Below, in pieces: positions 55,078 to 64,000 of a stretch of 64,000 bases of DNA; positions within the stretch are counted from its first letter, which is position 1; each line of letters begins with the position of its first letter. Origin of the DNA: Ditylenchus dipsaci (lineage: Eukaryota > Nematoda > Chromadorea > Rhabditida > Anguinidae); assembly GCA_004194705.1 (NCBI GenBank), contig SADC01001349.1, forward strand, positions 1 through 64,000, written 5' to 3'. The position numbers and the translations under genes are program-made. A model generated the notes under the pieces. The model was not told the origin of the DNA. It saw nothing but the letters and a program-made list of their open reading frames with translations, and did no database searches.

Positions 55078-55496
55078 ACTTGTGAGGTCATTTTGAGATG
55101 TTGACATCACTTTAGGTAAATAATTTTTTTATTGTGTATTCAGCGTTACAACAACATCTCAGCACTATGTTGTAGCGCAGTTCAAACCTACAAAACAGAT
55201 TTCACAAAATGACTTTAGTTTTTGAGAACAATCGATTTCTCTAAAAATGAGCGAATTCGAAAAAGTGGGAAAAACTTGGATTTTGGTCATTTTTTAGAGA
55301 AATTATTATTTTCGTAAAAAGCCATTTATTAACACTCAGATTTTTGAAAATTTTTCTGCTAGGTTAGTTTTGTAGCTTTTAAACTGCGCTAGAAATGGTG
55401 CTAATATGTTTTCATGACGCATTACACTCAATTCAATTTTTAATCGTCTGAGGAGATGAAAATATTTGTTAACATCCCAAAATGACCTCACAAGTG
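55078..55496. mobile_element. Foldback MITE, CACTTGTGAGGTCATTTTG ends
   Basis: CACTTGTGAGGTCATTTTGA against CAAAATGACCTCACAAGTG. A decayed relative lies near 300-540 and another near 8300-8480 in a receptor A intron. 55.5-56.17 kb beyond it has no gene; 55880-55950 (CACCATATTCGTGTACAGCA) is a fragment of the next element. Confidence 0.75.
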
Positions 55497-56175
55497 TTTA
55501 GAGCCAAGTACTGACTTTTCTACAGTAATCCAGCTAAGTTTTACTCGAAAAACAATATTTGCCGACGAAAAAAGGGAATAAAAACAGAATCTTGAAATTT
55601 GCCTTTAGAAAAAGTTATGGGCGTTTAAAATATTGAAAGTTTCTTCGCCTTAGGTATCGTTAAACCGAAGGCTGAAAAAAAGAACAAAGGAGAGAAGATA
55701 CCTAAGGCGAAAGCGAGAGATGACAGCATCAGACCAAGGGCTTGAAATTAATATATACACCAGCTGTTTCCTTTAGGAATCTTTTTATAGTCAATATTGA
55801 AAGTTTCTTGGAACTCAATGTAAAAAAGTTAAAAGCTTTTTAAATAAAATAGGTTAAATTTTTAGAAATTTGAAAATTAAAAAAAATGTACACCATATTC
55901 GTGTACAGCATGGTCACTTTGCTTATAAAAATGCTCTTTATTTTGGCTAGTTCTAGTAAACTAACTTCTCTAAAGCATATAGTTCATACCATAAAAAATA
56001 GTTTATAGCAATAGATTAGACAAACTTAACATAAAAATCACACACATTTGACACAGCAAAGGGGAGAAACGTGCCGTAAAATCCCTAATAAGAGTCAATT
56101 GGCTTGTATTTTCCAACCAACTAACAATTCAAAAAATGGCCTTTACGAGAAAAAATAGGGATTTGGGCTTATATT

Positions 56176-56638
56176 AGAAGTTTTGTTGGGGAGATGATTC
56201 GGCGGCGGAAAATTCGACGGCTGGAAGTTTGGCGGCGGAAAATTTGGCGGAATTTCAAAAAAGCCATTATGTATGTTTTTTGCAATTCCGAATTTCGACA
56301 CCATATTCGTGTACAGCATGGTCACTTTGCTTAAAAAAATGCTCTTTAACCTAAGAAATCCCTCATATTTCGGATCCACTCGAGACAACAAAAATTTTAA
56401 TCTCTTTTTGAAAAAAAAAATAGTTTAAAATCTTGTTTTCTCGTGTGGAATTCGAAATATTAGTGATTTCTGAGATTGAAGAGCATTTTTATCACCAAAC
56501 CAACGATGCTGAGCACGAATAGGGTGACAGAAATTTATAATTCCACAGCAAATATACGTAATGACTCTTTTGAAATTACGCCGAATCTTTCGTCGCCGAA
56601 TTTTCCGCCGCCGAATCATCTCCCTACCAAAGTTTTAC
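56176..56638. mobile_element. Foldback with GGCGGCGGAAAATT words
   Basis: GGGGAGATGATTCGGCGGCG against CCGCCGCCGAATCATCTCCC. Tandem TTTGGCGGCGGAAAATTTGG-type words in the left arm are mirrored on the right. The centre has CATATTCGTGTACAGCATGG and a diverged inverse. Confidence 0.8.
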
Positions 56639-56702
56639 TTCAAAAGTTACAGCCGAACGGCACGGTGAAACTATAAGTCACAAAATGGCTACGGTATATT
56701 AT

Positions 56703-57115
56703 TACGGTCGAACCTGGATACAAAGACACTCCCATACAGTTTTTTTCCCGCCTGGAATCCGACACTCTTTTCGAAGACTTTTGCCTGTTATCTTTTATTT
56801 TCTGGTCCCAAATATTGCAATGATTCCGATTTTGAAGATCGTTATTCAAAAACGAAAAACCTTCACACATAAAATCTAGACGTTATGACACGTCTTTTTC
56901 GAAACATGATGTTGTTGTGTCGAGGTTTTGCGTTTTAAATAGCAAAACTTCTTATTTTTTGAAAAATGTTCGGCAAATCGAAATCCTTGCAATATTTGGG
57001 ACCTTATTGTAAGACGAGAACTATCAAAAGCCTTCGAAAATCTAGGTAAAAGAGTGTGGGATCCTAGGCCGAAACTAACTCTTCCGGGATGTCGTTATAT
57101 CCAGGTTCGACTGTA
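56703..57115. mobile_element. Pogo/Tigger-type MITE next to receptor B
   Basis: TACGGTCGAACCTGGATACA against ATATCCAGGTTCGACTGTA. Abuts the stop codon end of receptor B (57126). Confidence 0.85.
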
Positions 57116-57125
57116 GCTTAATTAT

Positions 57126-59413
57126 TTAAAGATTTTCTGCTATTGATGTCAAAGCAAATTTATCTTTTCTAAAAACCACTTTGTTGTATTTTCCAGCTAA
57201 CTTGTTAATAATTTTCTTAGTATTGTTGCGAACACTTCTGTTTAAATGAGGAATATTACTGGTGGTAAAGCTAAATTTTGAATCTTAGTGAGTTAGTAAT
57301 TATTTTACAAGACTAACCGTGAATTAGAAGCCAGCAAAACTGCGCAAAATGCATCACGAGTTCGCTAGGTATTACATACATCATGTAAACGTACACGGAG
57401 CAAGCAAAAAATTCAAAAGACTTGTTATTAACACTTGAAGCAACATCTTAATTTAAAAAAATCTCTTCAAATGTTAGTTTAATTGTTTATCCCTGCGTAA
57501 TGTATGCGAAGGTGACTGAAATGACTTCACTTCAAAGGCATTTTGTTTGACATCAGGGTGTTGCAATTTAAACAAATACTGTAAAAAAGGAAGAGTTGGA
57601 TTAGGAAAATAAATATCACAATTTAAAAAATTCTCCGAGAAATGCTCGAAAAAAATTGAGACGAGTCAGAAAACAATGGCTTTTTCAAAAAAATTACGTA
57701 CTTTCTATGGTGTCTCAATTTCAGGGCATTTTATAAACAAACATTCCAATTCTGCTTAACTTTTCACGAGCTTTGTTTACATTGCAACACAGGGTTGTCA
57801 ATAGAATTTGCACCTAAAGTGACATTTGAAAAATGCATATTGGGTAGATTTTGTGACTATTGGGAAGGTGTTTTATTAAGGTCTTTGCAAAGGGTCTTTG
57901 CAAATAATTTTAGATAGAAGAGAAGAAAGCCATATCGAAGTGGCGACGAAATATTATAATGTGCAAAAAACATATCTCACCATTTTTTCTTTTGGATTTT
58001 AGTGCTGTCAGTGGACACCTTTGCTTTGATAAAATACAACACACAGAAAATTAAATATGAGATAGGCAGTCCTATAGCCATTGTCAGATCCCAAGCAGCA
58101 TGTAACCAAACATTATACTAAAATACAGCTTAAATTATTCAAAATATACACTCAGCAATGTCATTCACTATTCCAGTGCTGTCATCTATATATCCAGCGA
58201 AGGATTGAAAAAATACGTAAAATATATTGCATTGAATAGAACTGGCTTCAGAAACAAATACCAGTAACTAGCATATATCACAGAAATAAATATCCACAGA
58301 AATATTCTTCTGCCTATAAAAACAATAATTACTGAAAAAAATCTGCTTAAAGGGCCATCGCCGTCTCCGACAACGGTTTTCCCAGCCAATTCGAAAAACT
58401 TTCCTAATCATTGAACTTCTGTACGGATTTTCCAAGTTGGTTTCTAATAAAACCTAACTTAAACTTAAATTCTGGGCATTGTTTGTTAGAAACCAAGTCG
58501 AAAAGACCGTACAGAAGTTCAATAATTAAGAAAAAAATTAATTAGCGGGGGACAATCCAGAACGCGTGGCCATGGCCCTTTAAAAAGAAAAATGTTTGTA
58601 GAAATAAGGTTTGTGTGATTTTTTATTATCTTCAAAATGTCTAGATAGTTAGATAAGCATGTCCGACTTACCACTAAATAAAACTTTTTCTTTGCACGGA
58701 GAAAGTATTGCTAGACAACGATTGAGCACTAAAAAAAGTTCTGTGGAGCTTTCAGCAAGCCAGAGCCCTGAGTAAAAACTGTTATTTTTATTATTAATTA
58801 TTATTTTTGAAGATTCTTTACATGATAACACAGAGCCTGACAGATATATCAAATTAGGATATGAGCAGTAGACTGCCCCAAGAAATGTTAATATTCCATG
58901 CAGAAAGCCAAGAATCCATAAAATTAAACAGTTGAGTATACAAGTGAAGAATAGCAACTTGTAACAAGCATTGCTCATTAGATTGAAAATCGAAATTGTA
59001 ACAGGAATGTATAATACCTATCAAAGAAAATTTTTTATAACCGTATATTCTTTATTAATCGGCCTTTCTGCAATAAACAGCCCCTTTTAATTAACGAATC
59101 GTCCAGGACTTATATCTCAGCCCAGAATCAATATTTTGAAAATCTGCTTTACTGATTTTACTTTTTAGGGGTCGAAAAATGAAACGGCCTGCGCCGAATA
59201 ATCCAGGATATACGGTATTTGTCTGTTTATGTTTAGATATTTTATAGAACAGCAGTAAAAATATGTAATTACTTGTGCAACTGCGCTTATAATAATAGTC
59301 CCTATAGCTTTTGTAGTGTGTTGACGCATAGACAGCGGGACGTCGTCTATTTTGATTTTGGAGCAGTTGTAATTTTGGAGATATTTATCAGTTTGAAGTA
59401 CATACTGTTCCAT
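57126..59413 (-). CDS. Class-T serpentine receptor (srt family), receptor B
   Basis: Seven exons (minus): 59413-59273, 59017-58822, 58767-58672, 58313-58151, 58117-57981, 57446-57318, 57271-57126. N-terminus with NYNCSKIKIDDV, then VLYIPVTISIF and SNACYKLLFF, GAVYCSYPNLIYLSG, LFLVLNRCLAIL, GRRIFLWIFISVIY, FKLKPV-like helix, LPISYLIFCVLYF, HFAQFCWLLIHG, LPPVIF and a basic cytoplasmic tail (RNNTKKIINKLAGKYNK). Nematode chemosensory GPCR. Intron positions and phases match receptor A; exons 2 and 6 have the same length in both (196 and 129 bp). Single-base deficits near 58200, 57408 and 57250 break the frame. Introns 1 and 3 hold MITEs. Confidence 0.9.
58347..58583. mobile_element. MITE with TTAAAGGGCCATCGCCG ends, copy 2
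   Basis: TTAAAGGGCCATCGCCGTC against GGCCATGGCCCTTTAA. The interior TTGGTTTCTAATAAAACC and ACAGAAGTTCAATAATTA matches 8010-8160 in a receptor A intron. In receptor B intron 3. Confidence 0.75.
59040..59217. mobile_element. TACCGTAT MITE in receptor B intron 1
   Basis: ACCGTATATTCTTTATTAAT against CCAGGATATACGGTA. Shares GGACTTATATCTCAGCCCAG with the 23987 and 47250 copies. Confidence 0.8.
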
Positions 59414-59604
59414 TTAACTAAAATAAAGCCCTAAAAATAATAAGCAAATTTATAATATCACATGAAAAATAAAAATAATACAGAAAAATTAAAATTAAAT
59501 AAATAAATTAAATTAAATAATTAAATAAATTGAAATGCAAATTTAACTTTTACAACATTTGTTTCATAAAAGAGACTACGTTTTTTAAATTTGCAAACTT
59601 TCAG
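59414..59604. other. Upstream region of receptor B
   Basis: Very A/T-rich promoter-side flank including an AATTAAATAAATAAATTAAA stretch. No other feature. Confidence 0.4.
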
Positions 59605-59938
59605 TACAGTCAAACTTGATTTAACGACCCCCACTTCAAGTTCGTTCCCACCTAGGGTCCGACACTTTTTAACCCATTTTAGAAATAATTTATCGATTCT
59701 GTTTTGACAGTCTGGTCGCAAATATCGTAAGGGTTCCGATTTCGCTGATCGTTTTTCGAAAACCTAAAGTTTTCGCTTTTAAAAAATCAAAACCTCGATT
59801 TAACGACCTCCCTTTTGAAAATTAGATGGTTAAAAAACTCCTAGTCAAAAATGCACAAAGAGACTCTTTTTGATTAAGAGTCTTGCTCGGAGTCATGTCT
59901 AAGGTAAGTGTGAGTCGTTAAATCAAGGTTTGACTGTA
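59605..59938. mobile_element. Pogo/Tigger-type MITE carrying a family A scrap
   Basis: TACAGTCAAACTTGATTTAA against TTAAATCAAGGTTTGACTGTA (last 20 bp). The right half has AAAGAGACTCTTTTTGATTA and CATGTCTAAGGTAAGTGTGA from foldback family A, so the two families have recombined or nested. Confidence 0.8.
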
Positions 59939-60246
59939 TCACATTATAATTACACAGCCTGCAGCCTTCACAAAAAGGTGATTTATTTACACAGATTCTT
60001 TAAAAAGGATTAAGAATAAAAATGAATATAAAGAACTAATAATATTGTTCAAAACTAAGTTTTTTTGAACATCAATAACAAATTTCACGAATGGGCAAGA
60101 CTTTATCGAATGAAGTTCTCCGAAAAATATGCTTTAATTACTTTTCGAATATATCCAGCAATATTAAGAATACATAATAAGATTAAGAAGCTCAATTCTT
60201 TGGAACTTGTTGGGTTGGGGGAGGGGGGCGAGCTTTTCACTCCTAA

Positions 60247-60465
60247 GTAATTTTATATGCTCAAAAAGATATAAAAACATTTTCTGACACTTTTCTGCAT
60301 AAAAAATAGATTTTTTTTCAAAAAAAAAAACTCCTGACTAAAATTGACCTTTTGCCTTGTGGGAACAAGGTAAACCACCTTATATCAGGGTATTCTACCG
60401 CGTCTTGGTCACTGGAGCTGGGCAAAAAGAGTCTCTTTATGCATTTTTGATTAAGAGTCATGCAC
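60247..60465. repeat. Foldback family A fragment
   Basis: CTAAGTAATTTTATATGCTC, TTTTGCCTTGTGGGAACAAG, GTAAACCACCTTATATC and GAGTCTCTTTATGCATTTTT. Positions 59939-60246 and 60466-61719 show no gene. Confidence 0.6.
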
Positions 60466-61719
60466 TGAAAATTTGGATGGAGCGGGCAGATTTCCAATTT
60501 TGATGGTAGTTTTTGGCCGAAAATTAGTGATTGAAAAAAGCTGAATTTTTGAAAAAACATATTTTTGTGATTGTGAAGATTGTGAAGTTTTTGTGCTCAT
60601 TAGAAAGAGCAACTCATTTTGCGTCGAACAATTTTTAAAAAAATTGTATATCATAAGATTTTCAGTAACTATGAATTGTTTTAAGAAATGTACTGGTTTT
60701 TCTGAGTACCAAACTTCGGGAGATCCCAGCTCGGCGAATGACTAACTAAAAGGGATTAAATTTGGTGCTATCGTACTCAACACATCGTAAGCTTTCATTT
60801 AAGCTGAGACACTTAATTTCCCATCATCTGAGGGGTCCGAGCAAAAGACAAAATCACAAAACTTCTCTTTTGAAAATTTAAAAAACTGGAGTTATTAGTG
60901 TTCATGAATTTTGAATTTATGAATTTTATAAAGTTTTCCATTGTGTAAAATTCAAAGATTTTTTTACAACACTCACCTTAAAATTCAAAAAATAATAAAT
61001 ATACACAATTATCCCTTTTTGACTATCGAAGCTCACAAAGAAGACCTCATGTTATAATAGCTACTTCTGTGTTCATTTGAGTTTGTTTTCAGTGATAAGT
61101 TCCAATTAAGGCATAAAGTAATAACAACAATTGTTGATGACACAACGGTATGCCTTCATTATACACCACCTAAATAAAGACGTACTTTTATAGACAGTCA
61201 ACTATCTCTAACTACGGTTCTTATCCTTTATATCGAATAACACTCTTTCTACTTTTGGTTAATCTTTTTTTAAAGGTTTTATTATATGTTTAGAATGCCT
61301 ATTCGATTTCGTGAGCTTTTGTGTTAAAATTAGTTAACACATAAGTTAACAAAAACTTGTGTTAAAAAAAAGTTGTTAAATAAATGCGTTTCTGAAAAAA
61401 TAGTAACACAAAATGTGGTATTCGGTATGAAGGATAAGAACTCTAACTGCATACATCTAGTGCGGTTCAGCCACAACAACTACTAAGTTGATACATTAAC
61501 AAAGTAAAATAAAAAACATTACGCGTGAATACCTTATCATGTTCTCGACTCACTTTTTTACAGCTGTAAATGAAGTCAAGGCTGTTGATAGGTCCGCTTT
61601 TCATTCTTTCAACTAAATTTAGTTTGAACTCTGCATCTTACCTTTGCTTAATTATATATATTAATATCATAATTTCCTTCAAGATTGAATGTAGCCAGGC
61701 ATTTTAGGTTATTTTTTGG

Positions 61720-62250
61720 GCTAAAGTGTATTATCCTTCAACCTCCGAAAACCGGTTAAACCACTTTTTCGTGTGTTTTAGCACTTGAAACGTGTAAAAA
61801 ACATGTTTTTAGGTGGCGGAAGACCATTTCAGAAAAAAAAATTTTTCGAAAATTTTGACTTTTTGCCTTGGGTGACCAAGGTAAACCACCTGGATAGGGT
61901 ACCTGGATACCGTTTTTATTCAAAATTCTCCCTGGAGCTCTCACATTTATATAAAGGGACAGCCCTTGGCCCGGACAATGTACCCCCGAAGGGGCTTCCT
62001 ATTGAATTAGGTTGCCTGCCGAAAGCAGGCAGGTAAAAGAACATTTAAAATGAATAAAAACGGTATCCAGGTACCTTATCTAAGTGGTTTACCTAGGTCC
62101 CCCAAGGCAAAAGTCAAAATTTTCGAATTTTTTTTTTCTGAAAATGGTTTCCGCCACCTAAAAACATGTTTTCTACACGTTTCAAGTGCTAAAACACACG
62201 AAAAAGTGGTTTAAACCGGTTTTCGGGAGGTTGAAGGATAATACACTCCG
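61720..62250. mobile_element. Foldback, arms about 230 bp, CTTCGGGG-type core
   Basis: AAGTGTATTATCCTTCAACC is inverse to GGTTGAAGGATAATACACT. The arms pair almost perfectly through AAACCACTTTTTCGTGTG, AACATGTTTTTAGGTGGCGG and GGTACCTGGATACCGTTTTT. The centre has ACCCCCGAAGGGGC. The arms share TTTTGCCTTGGGTGACCAAG with foldback family A. Confidence 0.88.
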
Positions 62251-62653
62251 GCCATTTTTTGCTATATCGGATTGATTGTCCAGAAGAAAATGGAGGTGGC
62301 TGAAATTAATCCAGCTCTTTCGGATTACAGGGCCAACGTGCTGCCATCACACTACCCCTCCACTCTCTGGACAATTTCTGGAAGGACTAAGAGAAAAGAG
62401 TGACAGCATTTTTATATAACCTTGCATCTAAAAAATACTAAAAACTTGTCATTTGGATATATATTCAATCGCACTGTTGGGATATGTCACTCTTGCGTTC
62501 AAAAGCACAAGGACACCTATTATTCAGACATGAAAAAGTATAATGCTACTTAGGCATAAGACAAGCATGTCTGTGTGAATCATATCTGCTTCGTTTGCAT
62601 TTTCTTTTTTAATAAAACATAAGCAATCAAGAAATATTATTCTTCTTACTAAT
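62251..62653. other. Upstream region of the GPI-type gene
   Basis: No repeat arms or exons recognised. Confidence 0.4.
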
Positions 62654-63001
62654 ATGCAGCTCATTTATCTCTTTTCAATTTCCTCGAACTTGCTGTTCAT
62701 TATTCACAGTACCGATGGCCTGAACCAGCCAGGCACAGCGCCTCCAGCACCTGTAACAGAAGCTGTCAGAACCACTGGCGAGTCTCTACCTGAAAAAATA
62801 GTGTATGCCTGCGATTTCAATGGTGGTTGTCCAGACAGCTTTGCCCGCATCTACTACTTTGACGCCGATCAGAGAAAACAACAGTGCATGTGCAGTCTGG
62901 ATGTCAAATCTCCTGGAAGTCGAAGTTCTGATATTATGCCAGGAATGGTTACTTTTCAAGTGGCTCTTGTTGTGATGGCCTATTTCTTAGTATCCGGATA
63001 A
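62654..63001 (+). CDS. Small secreted, probably GPI-anchored protein
   Basis: 115 residues, single exon, intact. Signal peptide MQLIYLFSISSNLLFIIHS, a Pro/Thr-rich linker (PGTAPPAPVTEAV), and a short Cys-bearing segment (YACDFNGGCPDS, then QQCMCSL). The C-terminal hydrophobic segment VTFQVALVVMAYFLV ends two residues later, preceded by small residues (GSRSS). That is the pattern of a GPI attachment signal, so the product should sit on the outer plasma membrane. I do not recognise the family. Confidence 0.75.
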   Translation: MQLIYLFSISSNLLFIIHSTDGLNQPGTAPPAPVTEAVRTTGESLPEKIVYACDFNGGCPDSFARIYYFDADQRKQQCMCSLDVKSPGSRSSDIMPGMVTFQVALVVMAYFLVSG

Positions 63002-63232
63002 ATAATTTTTTTAGCTTAAATTTAAATTTTTTAACACAAAAAGTTTTTGGTTATTAGCTTGTCCGTCAAATTTTATCCAAAACTAAATTTTTACAACATC
63101 AATTTTAATTTGTGTTTTGAGTCAATCAAGAGTATCCAGTAAGATGTAATGAACAATCGCATAAAATTGTACTTTATTCTTTTGAATTTTTATTGTTAGT
63201 AATAGTCAGTTACACAAATAATAAACTTCTGG

Positions 63233-63625
63233 GCGCTAGTTGCGAATACCCCCCCAACATTTTTTTTCAAAATCAGGTTTTAACCATATTTAAGTAATTC
63301 TTATGCGCTGAAAACGATAAAAAAGGGTGTTTTCGGGCATTTTCTGACCTAAAAAGTTGATTTTTGAGAAAAAAATTTTGACCAAAATTTGACTTTTTGC
63401 CTTGGGGACCAAGGTAAACCATCTGAAAATGGTACGAGAGTCCTGAAAAAAGATGGCATTTGAACATAGTTTTGCTAGCTGTGGCCTACCGCATAAAGAA
63501 ACTCTGGTATGCATACATTTTTCATGCATCCAGAGTCACTTCCGAATGATTTGTGTCTAAGGTATGTGGGTGTGCGCATCTCAACTCCAAGCCCCCTGCG
63601 CCCCCGAAGGGGCAAATTTTCTGAA
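63233..63625. repeat. Foldback family A, one arm
   Basis: GGCGCTAGTTGCGAATACCC, TTTTGCCTTGGGGACCAAGG, TACCGCATAAAGAAACTCTG, GGTGTGCGCATCTCAACTCC and CCCCCGAAGGGGC. The opposite arm is missing. 63626-64000 shows no gene; CCCATATACCCATG and CTCCCTAATAAATT resemble the CGCTACT MITE interior. Confidence 0.7.
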
Positions 63626-64000
63626 AAAAACGTGCAAAAGATTTTGACCAAGTTTTAACGATTTGATGAAGGCCTTCATTTTGTCCGCTGAAATTCTCAT
63701 GATAGAGCTCTAGCTTTTACATAATCAGATAAAAAGTTTCAAATGTATTGCAAATAAATAGTAATTTAGAAATATACACTGTTTCCCGAAAAGAACACTC
63801 AGCTTTCTTAAATATACCCATATACCCATGTTTTGGTTACAAGCCATTGATACTATTGTCATACATGTATATCCCTCCCAAAAAAACTACTGTCATATAT
63901 TCTCCCTAATAAATTACTTAAAGCTATTAAACCAAAATTAAAAAAATAAAGTTATGCAAAAGCTCTTGTTAGTAACGGCCAAGCACTGAGCCTAACTATT

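Noticed and set aside
55900..56100. Functional small RNA gene near CACCATATTCGTGTACAGCA
   Set aside because: The same sequence recurs in the foldback at 56176, so it is a dispersed fragment.

Overview
The window is AT-rich nuclear DNA from a nematode. The evidence is two class-T serpentine receptor genes (the srt family, nematode chemoreceptors), an F-box gene of nematode style, a saposin-B secreted protein, a Gly/Tyr-rich neuropeptide-like precursor, introns often only 40-50 bp long, and pyrimidine-rich AG acceptors a few bases upstream of several start codons, as expected for spliced-leader addition. The gene set does not fix the genus. Genes fill a minority of the window. The rest is a very dense mixture of palindromic (foldback) elements, MITEs, one Tc1/mariner element, one hAT element and one Helitron end.

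Layout: 1-6.6 kb, repeats with a decayed mariner (1448-2660) and inverted word arrays; 6.6-10.0 kb, srt-like receptor A (minus); 10.8-11.7 kb, a complete small hAT element; 12.8-17.3 kb, large foldbacks; 17.9 kb, a short SGQT-repeat protein; 22.1-28.1 kb, a PPM1D-like PP2C phosphatase (plus) with repeats in its long introns; 31.1-36.0 kb, a RING/coiled-coil gene (plus) with a Helitron end in one intron, and a further orphan exon at 37.1 kb; 36.6 kb, a neuropeptide-like precursor (minus); 38.9-44.3 kb, TMEM41B homologue (minus); 46.6 and 53.6 kb, two related ten-cysteine secreted peptides; 47.7-50.9 kb, F-box gene (minus); 52-53.1 kb, saposin-B gene; 57.1-59.4 kb, srt-like receptor B (minus); 61.7-62.25 kb, foldback; 62.65 kb, small probable GPI-anchored protein; then repeats to the end.

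The genes are unrelated housekeeping (phosphatase, TMEM41B), chemosensory (srt), ubiquitin-pathway (RING, F-box) and secreted-peptide genes; there is no operon or single pathway. Most longer genes need small frame corrections inside conserved exons, most of them single missing bases. This points either to deletion-biased consensus errors in the assembly or to widespread pseudogenisation. It is the main caveat on every gene model here.

The strongest novelty leads are: a family of palindromic elements each carrying tandem copies of its own private 8-17 bp word near its ends; a hAT element with a perfect 8 bp target duplication that encodes a fusion of half a BED finger to the hAT dimerisation domain; the SGQT-repeat protein, whose repeats differ at silent sites; and the pair of ten-cysteine peptides with identical exon phases.
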